Positions 29,367 through 38,419 of a DNA stretch of 64,000 nucleotides are shown here, piece by piece. This stretch comes from Planctomycetia bacterium (GTDB lineage Bacteria > Planctomycetota > Phycisphaerae > UBA1845 > Fen-1342): NCBI GenBank assembly GCA_015709575.1, contig CP054190.1, positions 3,594,616 through 3,658,615 of the forward strand, read 5' to 3'. A program made the translations under genes and the position numbers. Under the pieces are notes generated by a model that did not search any database, had not been told where the DNA came from, and saw nothing but the letters and a program-made list of their open reading frames with translations. The number at the start of each line of letters is the position of its first letter. The stretch's first letter is position 1.

Positions 29367-31373
29367 ATGACAGTTCCTGTGAACAATCGAGCGGGTTGTG
29401 CGGCGATCGGCGCCCTGCTGGTCGCGATGGCAGTGACCGTACACGGACAGACGCCGCTGGGAACATCCTTCACGTACCAGGGGCAGCTGCGGGACGGCGT
29501 CCGGGCGGTGGACGGGCTGCACGATTTTCGCTTCAGGCTTTTCGACGCAGCCGCGGCCGGGATGCAGATTGGCGACACGCAATGCGCCGACAACGTGAGC
29601 ATCGCCGGCGGCGTGTTCACCGTGATGCTGGACTTCGGCGCTCAGTTCAGCGGCCTCGAGCGACACCTGGAGATCGAGGTGCGAACGGACGCGGGGCTGG
29701 GCTGTGGCGACCCGACGGGGTTTGTGGTGCTGTCGCCGCGCCAGGCGCTGACGGCAGCGCCCTATGCGCTGTACGCCACCGGCGGCCCGGGCGGCGGAGA
29801 TGGTTTCTGGTCGGCCAGCGGCAACCACATATTCAACACGAACGCGGGGCGGGTAGGCGTGGGGACATCGGCGCCGGAGGGGCCGCTGCACGTTTTCGGC
29901 GGTTCGGCCGGAACCGTGACGGCGCACCCGAACTCGTCGGCCGTGTTTGAGCGCGGGGGAGCGAACTACGTGAGCATCCTGTCGCCGAACGCGAGTGAGC
30001 GCGGGCTGCTGTTCGGCGACCCGACGAGCTTCGTCAATGGCGGGATCATCTACAACAGCGGCGGCGTTCCGAACGGCTTCCAGTTTCGCACCGCGGTCAA
30101 CACGACGCGCATGGTGATTACAGAACCTGGAACGGTAGGGATTGGAACCACCGCGCCGGCCTCGAACGCCAAGCTGCACGTGTTGTCTTCGAACACCGGC
30201 GTCGTCGAGGGCATCCGCGGGGAGACCGCCAGCACGTCCGGCACCGCCGTCGCGGGCACTGCGACCGCGGCGACGGGCCTGGCGGTGGGCGTCTCGGGAT
30301 CGACGAGCAGCACGGGGGGCGCAGGCGTATTAGGCTCGACGAATGCCGCGACGGGCGAGTGCTTCGGAGTCTGGGGGCTCAACCTCAGCGACTCAGGGCG
30401 GGGCGTGTTTGGACAGTCCTTTCAGACCGTCGGGTCGAACTATGGTGTTTACGGCAGCATTGCAGGCGGTGGCGGCGCGGGGGTGCATGGCGAGAACACC
30501 GGTGGTGGCCCGGCCCCCGGCGTCAGCGGCAGCAACCTCGGCGTGAACGGCGTCGGCGTTCGCGGCACGGGGGCGCGGCACGGCGTTGCCGGTAACGCGG
30601 GAAGTGCGAACGGGATCGGTGTCAGTGGTTCCTCGACGTTTCCCGATGGCATCGCCATTTTTGGCGTCAATGAGCCACCGCAGGGCAACGGCGAGGGCAT
30701 CGGCGTCTACGGCCGGACCAATGCGGTTTTCGGCGTCGGTGTCTACGGGCTTGGAACACATCCGGTCGGACAGCCGATCGGCGTCTTCGGCACGACGGAC
30801 GGCGGGTTCGGCTTCGCTGTATTCGCCGGTGGCAATTTCGGCGCGAGCGGAACAAAGTCGTTCGTGATTGACCATCCGCACGATCCTGAGAACCGGTATC
30901 TCAAGCATTACTGTGCGGAGGGACCGGAACCGCTCAACGTTTACGGCGGCAGGGTGCAACTGGATGGCGCCGGGCGGGCGGTCGTCGAACTGCCGGACTA
31001 TTTTGGCGAGATCAACCGGGATCCTCGGATCCAACTGACCGCCGCGGGCGCGTCCATGCCCAACCTGTACGCGTCGGAAAGCGTCGTTGACAACCGTTTT
31101 GAGATCGCCGGCGGCGTTTCAGGCGGGAGCGTGTACTGGGAAATCAAGGCGGTGCGGAACGACCTCTGGCTGCGCACCCACGGCGCGCCGGTCGATGTTC
31201 CCAAGCCCGAGCACGAACGCGGCAAGTACCAGCGGCCGGAGCTTTACGGAAAGCCGGTCGAGATGGGGATTGGTCACTCCTGGCGCGTGCGCGGGGCGAG
31301 TGCGGTGTCCGCCGAGATGCCGCCCGCAGCGGCGCCGGCTGCGATCCCGGAACCCGGGCGGCTGGGAGAGTGA
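29367..31373 (+). CDS. Secreted Gly-rich repeat protein
   Basis: A 668-residue protein from ATG 29367 with a perfect AAGGAGG site. The signal peptide (1-27) ends VTVHGQ. Residues 30-135 form a beta domain beginning TSFTYQGQLRDGVRAVDG, a start shared by many secreted proteins of Planctomycetes and Deltaproteobacteria. The middle, about 150-500, holds degenerate G-V-x-G repeats (GVHGENTG, GVGVYGLG), likely a beta-solenoid, with VGVGTSAP and VGIGTTAP segments as in phage tail-fibre shafts. The last 150 residues form a separate domain, from KSFVIDHPHDPENRYLKH, also resembling tail-fibre or adhesin ends. An adhesive surface fibre is my best guess. No operon partner is visible. Confidence 0.75.
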   Translation: MTVPVNNRAGCAAIGALLVAMAVTVHGQTPLGTSFTYQGQLRDGVRAVDGLHDFRFRLFDAAAAGMQIGDTQCADNVSIAGGVFTVMLDFGAQFSGLERHLEIEVRTDAGLGCGDPTGFVVLSPRQALTAAPYALYATGGPGGGDGFWSASGNHIFNTNAGRVGVGTSAPEGPLHVFGGSAGTVTAHPNSSAVFERGGANYVSILSPNASERGLLFGDPTSFVNGGIIYNSGGVPNGFQFRTAVNTTRMVITEPGTVGIGTTAPASNAKLHVLSSNTGVVEGIRGETASTSGTAVAGTATAATGLAVGVSGSTSSTGGAGVLGSTNAATGECFGVWGLNLSDSGRGVFGQSFQTVGSNYGVYGSIAGGGGAGVHGENTGGGPAPGVSGSNLGVNGVGVRGTGARHGVAGNAGSANGIGVSGSSTFPDGIAIFGVNEPPQGNGEGIGVYGRTNAVFGVGVYGLGTHPVGQPIGVFGTTDGGFGFAVFAGGNFGASGTKSFVIDHPHDPENRYLKHYCAEGPEPLNVYGGRVQLDGAGRAVVELPDYFGEINRDPRIQLTAAGASMPNLYASESVVDNRFEIAGGVSGGSVYWEIKAVRNDLWLRTHGAPVDVPKPEHERGKYQRPELYGKPVEMGIGHSWRVRGASAVSAEMPPAAAPAAIPEPGRLGE

Positions 31374-31654
31374 GACCGTACGACTGCCGGGGTCGGCCGA
31401 TCGGATCGAGGGCTATCCGCGCACCACATCGCTCGTGGTCAACCGGCGACAGGCCGATCGGCTGCGTTCATGCGCTTTTCGCCCGGACCTGCAAGGCCAG
31501 GTGCGGCGCGCGATGCATGGCCGGCCGGGGTGAGACCGGTACGGTCACGCCTTTCGACGATCCACCGCGCAAATCGGCGCGATTCGCAACACGACGCGCG
31601 AGAACCGCACCGCCGGGCCGGAGGTGTGCGCCGCAGGGTCGCCACCTTGCGGGG

Positions 31655-32272
31655 TCAGGCCTCGCCGGCGTGCTGCACCTTGTAGACCACGGTTGCGGCG
31701 ATGGCGCCGACGGCCGGGCCGATCACGTAGATCCACATGCTGCCGAGCTGGTTGGCCAGCAGGTTGGGGGCGATGCCGACGGCGGGGTTCAACGCCGCGC
31801 CGGAGATTTTCTGACCCGCCAGCATGGCGCCGGCGACCGAGAGGCCGATGGCGATGCCAAAGTATGAGTTGCCGGAGGCGGCGCGCGAGGTGGCGACGTT
31901 CAGGATGACGAGCACCATTGCGAAGGTGAACAGGATCTCGACGAGGATTGCGGACAGCGCGCCGACACCGGGGCCGGGCATGGGGCCGAAATTGCGGTCG
32001 GCCACCACGCGGGCGACGGCGGCGGCGGCGATGGCGGCTGAGAACTGGCTGATCCAATAAGGGATCAGGTCGCGCACGGCGAGCCGGCCGCGCAGCAGCA
32101 TGGCCAGCGAGACGGCGGGGTTGTAGTGCGCCCCGGAAACCGGACCGCCCATGTAGATCATGGCCGTGAGCACAGCGCCGACGGCGAGTGCGCCGAGCGG
32201 CTCCGCGGCTGCGAGGCCGATGGTGAGGACCAGGAAGAAGGTGCCGGTGAACTCGGTGATGTAGCTACGCAA
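31655..32272 (-). CDS. Aquaporin / MIP-family channel
   Basis: A 205-residue membrane channel with six hydrophobic helices. Both half-helix signatures are present: SGAHYNPAVSLA (about residues 46-57) and ALNPAVGIA in the second half. The TTG start at 32272 follows GAGG at a proper distance; no ATG or GTG lies nearby in frame. The protein is at the short end for the family. It would pass water or small neutral solutes across the inner membrane. The FecR-domain gene upstream ends at 32336, 63 bp away on the same strand, so the two may be co-transcribed. The 281 bp to its right hold no recognisable feature. Confidence 0.92.
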   Translation of the reverse strand: MRSYITEFTGTFFLVLTIGLAAAEPLGALAVGAVLTAMIYMGGPVSGAHYNPAVSLAMLLRGRLAVRDLIPYWISQFSAAIAAAAVARVVADRNFGPMPGPGVGALSAILVEILFTFAMVLVILNVATSRAASGNSYFGIAIGLSVAGAMLAGQKISGAALNPAVGIAPNLLANQLGSMWIYVIGPAVGAIAATVVYKVQHAGEA

Positions 32273-32335
32273 TCGTCACCTCGGGAGCCGGGCAGCGCGT
32301 CCGGCGGTGCGGCGCGGGGGGCGGCGCAGGGGTCA

Positions 32336-33451
32336 TCAGCGCGGCCCGCCGCCGCGGAGATAATCGTGCATGGCGGATCGACGGATCCAGTATCGGCCGC
32401 TGCGGGCGGCGCCGGACTTGACCAGGGCGCTCGAAGGATCGAGCAGCAGCGGGATGAGCTGCTCGCCGCGGCCGGTGCCGAAGAAACCTTCCGGGCGGAG
32501 GATCGGGGAATCGTCGGGGGGCGGCGCGGCGCCGTCGAAATCGCGCAGGGCGGTTCGCAACTGCTGCTGGAACTGCCCGCGGGCGGCGTCGTTGCCGAGG
32601 TTGACGAACAGGGTGCGGCCGGAGCCGGGGCCCAGCACGCCGAGGCCGTCGTTATCAATCCGATTGAATGCGACGATCATGTCTTCCTGGCCGAACAGGT
32701 CGGCGATCGGGACGTTCTGGCGCAGCTCGACCTCGTCCAGCCAGCGGCGCATGGCCTGCGTGACGGCCTGCCCCGGCTGGAGCGTTCGACGCTCGCTGGT
32801 GGCGCTGCGGAGCGCTTCGACGAGGCCGTGCTCGGCGAGGAAGACCTCGAAGCGCTCGGTGCCGCGGTCGAAGCTGAGGCCGAAATTCCAGGTGCCGCGC
32901 TTGGAGAGCGTGGCGACGGGACTGTCGACGGTGAAGTCGCTCTGCAACCCCCCTTCCGCGACGCCGGCGCGAATCTTGCCATAGCCGACGCCAATGCGGA
33001 CGCGCTTGGACTCGGGCGTGCGGGCCAGTTCGGCCAGCGCGACGAGGCCGACGGACTCGATCAGCACGGCGGTGTACGGCTCATCGCTGCCGAGCTGCAG
33101 CTTGATGGCGGAGCGGACGCCGGTGCGGATCTTGGTCTGCTCGGGATATTCTTCGTCCGCCTTGCAGGGCTTCCACTCGGAGCTGCCGATGGGGGCGTGC
33201 TGGACGTCGCCCTTGACCTCGAGCACGCGCGCCCGCAGGGACTGCACGGCCGGCGCGGTGGACGGGGAGTCGGCGACGGCGGACGGTGGTGATGGCGTGG
33301 TGGTGTCGGCGGTCGGCGCGGCGGCCGGCTGGGGGGTGGCCGGCGCGGCGGCGGTCTGGGCGGTCAGGCGCGCAGGAAGCGCGACCGCTGCGAAGAGGCA
33401 GAGCGCGAGCAGGGAAACCCGGACCCGGACGGACGGGATCGACGATGACAC
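32336..33451 (-). CDS. Secreted FecR-domain protein
   Basis: A 371-residue protein. GTG 33451 is chosen because AGGAG lies 7 nt upstream and a signal peptide follows directly (SLLALCLFAAVALPARLTAQ). Residues 35-75 are a Pro/Ala/Thr linker. Residues about 78-215 fit the FecR fold: ARVLEVKGDVQHAP, the WKPCKADEEYPEQTKIRTG turn, SAIKLQLG, and VRIGVGYGKIRAGVAEGG, ending in a VDSPVATLSKRGTWNF strand. The remaining part, including RRTLQPGQAV, is unfamiliar. Unlike iron-transport FecR there is no sigma or receptor gene nearby, and the domain faces outward as in many planctomycete envelope proteins. Ligand unknown. Confidence 0.85.
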   Translation of the reverse strand: MSSSIPSVRVRVSLLALCLFAAVALPARLTAQTAAAPATPQPAAAPTADTTTPSPPSAVADSPSTAPAVQSLRARVLEVKGDVQHAPIGSSEWKPCKADEEYPEQTKIRTGVRSAIKLQLGSDEPYTAVLIESVGLVALAELARTPESKRVRIGVGYGKIRAGVAEGGLQSDFTVDSPVATLSKRGTWNFGLSFDRGTERFEVFLAEHGLVEALRSATSERRTLQPGQAVTQAMRRWLDEVELRQNVPIADLFGQEDMIVAFNRIDNDGLGVLGPGSGRTLFVNLGNDAARGQFQQQLRTALRDFDGAAPPPDDSPILRPEGFFGTGRGEQLIPLLLDPSSALVKSGAARSGRYWIRRSAMHDYLRGGGPR

Positions 33452-33577
33452 GGAAGCACTCCTGACGGGGCCGCGAGATTCGCCGAGGAATCCTATCGCC
33501 GATTCGCGTGGCAGTCGCGGGCGGTGAGGGAGGGGCGCGGGGGATGGGCGGCGGCGGTTTATGAAGAAAGCCGCTGA

Positions 33578-33730
33578 CCAGGGCCTGAAGGCCCTGGCAA
33601 CGATCGTCCGCCCTGGTGGGCGGAAGAGCCGGGATGGGAATCCCGCGGAAGTGCGTGCGAGATGGGAATCTCGCGCGAGCGGATCTGGCACGAGCGGGCG
33701 GTGGGAATCTCGCACGAGCGGAGCGACGGT
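33578..33730. repeat. D hairpin pair and F hairpins
   Basis: Family D at 33578-33622 (CCAGGGCCTGAAGGCCCTGG, linker CAACGATCGTC, then CGCCCTGGTGGGCG). Family F hairpins near 33633-33720, such as GGGATGGGAATCCC and GCGAGATGGGAATCTCGC. Confidence 0.85.
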
Positions 33731-33745
33731 GGCGCGCAAACGGCG

Positions 33746-33973
33746 GGTGGCATGCTTTCGCGGTACTCCGCGTAAGCATGCATCGGCACTGCGCGAGGAG
33801 CAGTGGCACGCGCTCGGAGAAGAGCTGGTGGGCGCGGCCCACCCTACTCAAGGGCCCATGCGGGTCGATATCCGCGCGCGGGGTGGGAATCCCGCAGAAG
33901 TGCGTGCGAGATGGTATTCGCGCGCGAGCGGCCGCCGGCGGCGACGCTCTATGTTCAACAGCGGTGGCACGAG
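33746..33973. repeat. 228-bp composite repeat, copy 2 (B, G and F hairpins)
   Basis: Same order, length and orientation as 26497-26724, with about a dozen substitutions. Starts with an inverted B hairpin at 33746-33781. It is not interrupted by an insertion sequence. Confidence 0.9.
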
Positions 33974-34017
33974 ACGGAGGCGAGGTGATTCTGAAAGCGA
34001 TCTACACATCCGCCGTA

Positions 34018-34635
34018 TCATCCGGCCGCGGCCGAATTATCGGCGGACGCGCCAACGACTTTCATCGGTACGCCGAGGAAATCGGCCACCCGTGCCGCCA
34101 ACGCTTCGAGCCGCCGGGGGTTGCCGTTGCGCACTTCGTCGAGAACGCAGGCGCGGCGCGGCTTGTCGATCAGCAGCCGCGCACGGACCACCTCGACGGG
34201 GAGGCTCCCACGCCTGCCGCCGGGGGCGGCCTCCAGCGTGTGCTCGATCGAGACGCGCGCGACGGACGCGAGCGGGAATTGACAGGCCTGCACGCGGCCG
34301 CGGATCGCGGAGTGTTTCAGGTAGCTGCCTTCACCGGTGACGCGGTCGAGCGTCAGCCGTTCGCGCAGGAAGATGTGATCGACGCCGATGCAGAACGCCG
34401 TCACTCCGATCAACACGCCGAAAGCCGTCATCACCGCGCCGAGCCAGTTGCCGGTTGACACGTTGTAGTAACAGAAGACCGACGCCCCACCGCCGACGCC
34501 GACGCCGACCACCAGCGGCAGCCACACGGATGACACGCCGCCGGGTATGCCGCCCAACGTCAGCTCCAATGGCGTGTCGTGCAGGACGCGAATCGCGGGA
34601 CTCCGGGGTCGGCCACGCGCTCGCCTGCCCGGCAT
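34018..34635 (-). CDS. Hypothetical protein with two membrane segments
   Basis: About 205 residues if ATG 34635 is used; the frame is open further upstream and no clear ribosome site settles the start. Two hydrophobic segments, VWLPLVVGVGVGGGASVF and AVMTAFGVLIGVTAFCIGV, occur at about residues 38-55 and 68-86. A soluble C-terminal part of about 120 residues has alternating beta-like strands (LTLDRVTGEGSYLKH, VEVVRARLLIDK), reminiscent of membrane-tethered PH-like proteins, but I cannot name the family. It is separated by 135 bp from the HD-domain gene upstream on the same strand. Confidence 0.6.
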   Translation of the reverse strand: MPGRRARGRPRSPAIRVLHDTPLELTLGGIPGGVSSVWLPLVVGVGVGGGASVFCYYNVSTGNWLGAVMTAFGVLIGVTAFCIGVDHIFLRERLTLDRVTGEGSYLKHSAIRGRVQACQFPLASVARVSIEHTLEAAPGGRRGSLPVEVVRARLLIDKPRRACVLDEVRNGNPRRLEALAARVADFLGVPMKVVGASADNSAAAG

Positions 34636-34770
34636 CGGCCCATCCGATGCCAGGCATGTCGCGCGCTGCCGATTCGATTGTAGAAAGGGCGACAAGACCC
34701 CCTGCCGCGCTCCCCGCGGAGCCGGGTGGCGGCGGGCGGTGCAGACGAGCCGGTGAATCATGCGGGCGAA

Positions 34771-35472
34771 TCAGCCCGGCGGCGGCGCTTCTTCCGCGGC
34801 ACGGGTCAGTTGCGAGGCGTCGAGGCTGGCGGCGAGTCCGCGGATGAAGCCGTCCACGTCGGCCAGGCGCAGGCGGGCGAGGCGGCGCGAAGCGTCGAAG
34901 CGCAGGCAGTCGTTGATGCGCGCATCCCAGTATTGATATTCGCGCTGGCGCTGCCAACTGCTGATCAACTGCTCGAGCGGCCGACCCTCGGCCTGGAACT
35001 GCCGGAACTGGCGCAGGACGTAGAGCAGGCCGATCTCGTCGAGATTTTCGGCCTCGTTGAGCAGCCGCGCCTCGGGTGACGCGCCGTTGCGGCTGTTGCA
35101 CTGGCGCACGGCGTCGGCCGCGCGGTGCAGCTCCTCGGCGGGGACGACGTGGGCGAGCTGCTCGGCCATCCAACCGGCGGCCAGCTCGCGCTGGATGTCG
35201 CTGGTGGGACGGCTGAGCACCTGCCAGCGATCGAAGCGGCCCTGCTGGACCTGGATGGCCCAGCCGAGGTCGTGGCAGAGGGCGGCCAGCTCGAGCGCGT
35301 CGCCGTCGAGATGCCAGCCGGCGACCTCGGGCAGCCCGGCCAGCACGCGCGCGAGCTGCCGGACGCGCTCGCTGTGCTCGAGCAGCCAGAGGTCATTTCT
35401 TCCCAACTCATCGCGCAGCGTGAGCAACTGGCGGGCCAGCGGGCCGACGCGCTCCATTTGCGCCATGAGCAT
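34771..35472 (-). CDS. HD-domain phosphohydrolase
   Basis: A 233-residue soluble protein. The start is taken at ATG 35472 (MLMAQMERVG); an ATG six bases further on is also possible. The HD signature is spread over LLEHSERVRQLARVL (first His) and ALELAALCHDLGWAI (His-Asp pair), with further acidic and His residues in the helices that follow, such as AEELHRAADAVRQC and ENLDEIG. These bind metals in nucleotide or cyclic-dinucleotide hydrolases. The substrate is unknown. It is divergent from the ATP-grasp gene, 124 bp apart, so the two may share a promoter region. Confidence 0.85.
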   Translation of the reverse strand: MLMAQMERVGPLARQLLTLRDELGRNDLWLLEHSERVRQLARVLAGLPEVAGWHLDGDALELAALCHDLGWAIQVQQGRFDRWQVLSRPTSDIQRELAAGWMAEQLAHVVPAEELHRAADAVRQCNSRNGASPEARLLNEAENLDEIGLLYVLRQFRQFQAEGRPLEQLISSWQRQREYQYWDARINDCLRFDASRRLARLRLADVDGFIRGLAASLDASQLTRAAEEAPPPG

Positions 35473-35596
35473 CCCCGGTTGCGGGAATTGCGCGGTGGAG
35501 CGGCGGCGACCGCCACCGACGCCCGCAGCGCGACCGATACTAGCTTTGCCGGCGCGACCCCACAAGCCGCCGCGCGCCCGGAGACCGAGCGGCCCC

Positions 35597-36748
35597 ATGC
35601 ACGACCTGCGCATCCTGATCACCTGCGGCGGCGGTCCGGGCGTCTGGGGGTTGCTGCATGCGCTGCGACGACTGCCGGGGCGGCGAGCGCACCTGATCGC
35701 GGCGGACGCCGACCCCGACGCGACGCTGGGCACCGCGCTGGCGGATGAAGGGCTGCGCCTGCCGCGCGCGGACCAGGCCGAGTACGCCACTGCCTTGCGG
35801 ACGGCCTGCCGACGGCTGCGGGTGGACGTGCTGATCCCGGTGATTGACGCCGAACTCGAAACGGTTGCGGGCCTTGCAGCGGAACTGGGTGCAGCCGGGA
35901 CGCGCGTGCTGCTGCCGCCGGCGGCGGTGGTGCGGCGCTGCGCGGACAAGTGGCTGACACACGAGGCGCTGGCGGAGAGCGGACTGCTGCCGCGACATCG
36001 GCTGGTGCGCACGGTGGAGGAGACGGCGGCGGCGATCCGGGCGCTGGGCTATCCGCGGGTGCGGCTGTGCGCGCGGCCGACGCGCGGCGCGGGGGGTCGC
36101 GGCTTTCACCTGATCGACGCGCGCGGCGAAGACTTCGAGGGGCGGATGCACGCGAAGCCGGGTCCGCCGCGGATGACGGCCGAGGACTTTGTGGCGCTGC
36201 GGGCCGATGGGCCGCGCGAATATCCGCTGATCCTCAGCGAGTTCGTGGAGGGACCGGAACTGGGACACGACGTGCTGGCCGAGCGCGGGCGGGTGATTGC
36301 ACGCGTGACGCGGCGGAAGGGGGGATCGCAACTGGGGGGCAACTGGACGCGGATCGACTTTGACGACGATCCGCGGCATGAGCCGTGGGTGGCGCGGGTG
36401 GCGGAGGGGCTGGAGCTGGACGGGCTGGTCAGCATTGATGCGATCGAACCGGCGGGTGATCCGCGCGCGGCGCCGCGGCTGCTGGAGGTGAACGCGCGGC
36501 CCGGGGCCTACATCGGGATGAGCTGCACGCGGCTGCACCTGCTGGCGTGGGGGATTGACCGGTTGATGGGCGACGAGCCGATCGACGATGAGCGCTACGT
36601 CGCGCCGCGTGCGGGGCGTTGCGGCAGCGCGCTGCGGGTGCTGGCGGACGTGGGATTGAACGACGAGGGCGGTTTCGTGCTGGACCCGGCCCCGGCGGGA
36701 AGCGAGGTGGAACATGCGGATCCTGTGTCTTGCCGCGCACCCGGATGA
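35597..36748 (+). CDS. ATP-grasp carboxylate ligase-like protein
   Basis: A 383-residue protein from ATG 35597. The N-terminal half (ILITCGGGPGVWGLLHAL, DVLIPVIDAELETVAGLAAE) resembles the pre-ATP-grasp fold of carbamoyl-phosphate-synthase-like enzymes. The ATP-grasp core has KWLTHEALAESGLLP, CARPTRGAGGRGFH (glycine-rich loop, about residues 157-170), LSEFVEGPELGHD, and the metal-binding end LLEVNARPGAYIGMS. It would couple ATP cleavage to joining a carboxylate with an amine or another nucleophile. The last 35 bp overlap the start of a PIG-L deacetylase gene, so the pair is probably translated together and may modify an amino sugar or cofactor. Confidence 0.85.
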   Translation: MHDLRILITCGGGPGVWGLLHALRRLPGRRAHLIAADADPDATLGTALADEGLRLPRADQAEYATALRTACRRLRVDVLIPVIDAELETVAGLAAELGAAGTRVLLPPAAVVRRCADKWLTHEALAESGLLPRHRLVRTVEETAAAIRALGYPRVRLCARPTRGAGGRGFHLIDARGEDFEGRMHAKPGPPRMTAEDFVALRADGPREYPLILSEFVEGPELGHDVLAERGRVIARVTRRKGGSQLGGNWTRIDFDDDPRHEPWVARVAEGLELDGLVSIDAIEPAGDPRAAPRLLEVNARPGAYIGMSCTRLHLLAWGIDRLMGDEPIDDERYVAPRAGRCGSALRVLADVGLNDEGGFVLDPAPAGSEVEHADPVSCRAPG

Positions 36749-37367
36749 TGAGACGCTGGGCGTCGGCGGCACGCTGGCGCGGCACGCGGCCGACGGGGAT
36801 GCGTTGACGCTGGTGGTCGCGACGCGCGCGACGGCGCCGCGCTGGAGCGAGGCGGTGATCGCGGAGAAGCGGCGCGAGTGCCTGGCGGCGGCGACGCGGC
36901 TGGGGATCGACGACGTGCGCTTCCTCGACTTCCCGACGATGCACCTCAACGCGCTGCCGGCGATCGACGTGAACGACGCGGTGGCGCGGGAGATCGAACG
37001 GGCGCGGCCGCAGGTTGTGTATGCGCCGCCCTGTGACGACCTGAATCGCGACCACGCGGTGATTTTCGACGCGGCGCTGGTGGCGACGCGGCCGCTGGGC
37101 GGGCGTGAGGCGCCGACGCTCTACAGCTACGAGATTCCGACGACGACGCGCTTCAACCTCGCCTCGCGCTGGACGGCGAACACGTACGTGGACATATCGG
37201 ACTTCGTGGAGACGAAGCTGGCGGCGATGCGCGAGTATGCCAGCGAGCTGCGGCCGTCGCCGCACCCGCGCAGCGAGGAGAGCATTCGCGTGTTTGGGCG
37301 GGAGCGGGGCGCGGCGGTGGGGCTGGGGTGCGCGGAGGCGCTGATGCTGGTGCGGGCGCTGCGCTAG
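36714..37367 (+). CDS. PIG-L/LmbE-family deacetylase
   Basis: A 217-residue zinc hydrolase from ATG 36714. The metal motif AHPDDETLGVGG is at residues 8-19, and the downstream DLNRDHAVIFDAAL supplies the second His. Members remove acetyl groups from N-acetylglucosamine-type substrates in glycan, mycothiol or bacillithiol pathways. GAGGTGG precedes the start, inside the ATP-grasp gene. Overlap with that gene and its surface-glycan style suggest one short pathway; the actual substrate cannot be read from sequence. Confidence 0.92.
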   Translation: MRILCLAAHPDDETLGVGGTLARHAADGDALTLVVATRATAPRWSEAVIAEKRRECLAAATRLGIDDVRFLDFPTMHLNALPAIDVNDAVAREIERARPQVVYAPPCDDLNRDHAVIFDAALVATRPLGGREAPTLYSYEIPTTTRFNLASRWTANTYVDISDFVETKLAAMREYASELRPSPHPRSEESIRVFGRERGAAVGLGCAEALMLVRALR

Positions 37368-37485
37368 GCGCGGCGGGATTATCGGCAGGGCCTTCGTTGC
37401 GAATGTCCGCGGGCAGGCGAGCCGATTGAATCGCATAGTTTCGAGGGATCGGCCCGGGGTACCTTCAGACACGGGGACAGGACGC

Positions 37486-38385
37486 ATGTCGGCAATTGCG
37501 ACCGAGATCGGAACGGGCGGACCGGCGCTGCCGGCCCACTTGCAGAAGGCGCTGGGGCGGGTGACGGAGATCAGCTCGCTGCCGGAAATCACGACGCGCA
37601 TCGTGCAGGTGGTCGAGGATCCGAAATCGACCGCGCACGACATGCACGAGCTGGTGAAGAACGATCCGGCGCTGGCGACGAAGATCCTGAAGGTGGTGAA
37701 CTCGGCCTTCTACGGACTGCCGTCGCAGATCGCCAGCCTCGATCGGGCGATCGTGATGCTGGGCATGAGCGCGGTGAAGAACATCGCGCTGGCGGCGTCG
37801 CTGTCGCGGTTCTTCAAGCCCGACCTGGGCACGGAGAAGTTCAAGGCGCGCGACCTGTGGCAGCACGCGGTCGCCGTCGGCGTGACGGCCAAGGCGCTGG
37901 CCGGACCGGCGGGGATGCAGAGCCAGGCGGACGAAGCGTTCGTGGCGGGGCTGGTGCACGACATGGGACTGCTGATCGAGCTGCAGCTCTTCCCGGAGGA
38001 GCTCAAACGGGTGGTGGAGCGCTGCAGCGCGGAAGCGACGAACTTCTGCGCGGTCGAGCAGGAGCTGCTCGGGGCGGATCACCAGGCCTTCGGCAACGCG
38101 CTGGCGCAGAAGTGGAAATTCCCGGCCGGGCTGCGGAACGCCATTGCCTATCACCATGCGCCGCTGCAACTGCGGCCGGAATATCGCAAGTTCGCGGCGC
38201 TGGTGTACATCGCCGACACGATCTGTGCGCACAACAACTTCGGGTTTTCGTTGACCGCGGGTGCGCAGGAGATCGATGAGCAGACGATGGCGGCGGCGAA
38301 CCTGACCGAGGATCGCATCAGCCCGGTGCTCGAGGAGTTGCCGGCGCGGGTGGCGGAGGCGGCGGCGATTTTCGCAGAGCACTGA
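37486..38385 (+). CDS. HDOD-domain signalling protein
   Basis: A 299-residue protein from ATG 37486 with GGGGACAGGA upstream. HDOD landmarks are clear: ISSLPEITTRIVQVV, LVKNDPALATKILKVVNSAFYG, SLDRAIVMLGMSAVKNIAL, and an HD-like HDMGLLIELQLFPEE. The residues that would coordinate metal in true HD enzymes are only partly kept, as is usual for HDOD. Such proteins act in motility, stress and cyclic-di-GMP related signalling. It stands alone, 118 bp after the PIG-L gene on the same strand. Confidence 0.9.
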   Translation: MSAIATEIGTGGPALPAHLQKALGRVTEISSLPEITTRIVQVVEDPKSTAHDMHELVKNDPALATKILKVVNSAFYGLPSQIASLDRAIVMLGMSAVKNIALAASLSRFFKPDLGTEKFKARDLWQHAVAVGVTAKALAGPAGMQSQADEAFVAGLVHDMGLLIELQLFPEELKRVVERCSAEATNFCAVEQELLGADHQAFGNALAQKWKFPAGLRNAIAYHHAPLQLRPEYRKFAALVYIADTICAHNNFGFSLTAGAQEIDEQTMAAANLTEDRISPVLEELPARVAEAAAIFAEH

Positions 38386-38419
38386 TCGATCGGGCGGGGA
38401 AGGGCGCGGTGTGCTTCAC

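Noticed and set aside
31374-31654. A gene in the gap between the secreted protein and aquaporin
   Set aside because: Frames are short, without a ribosome site or recognisable motif.
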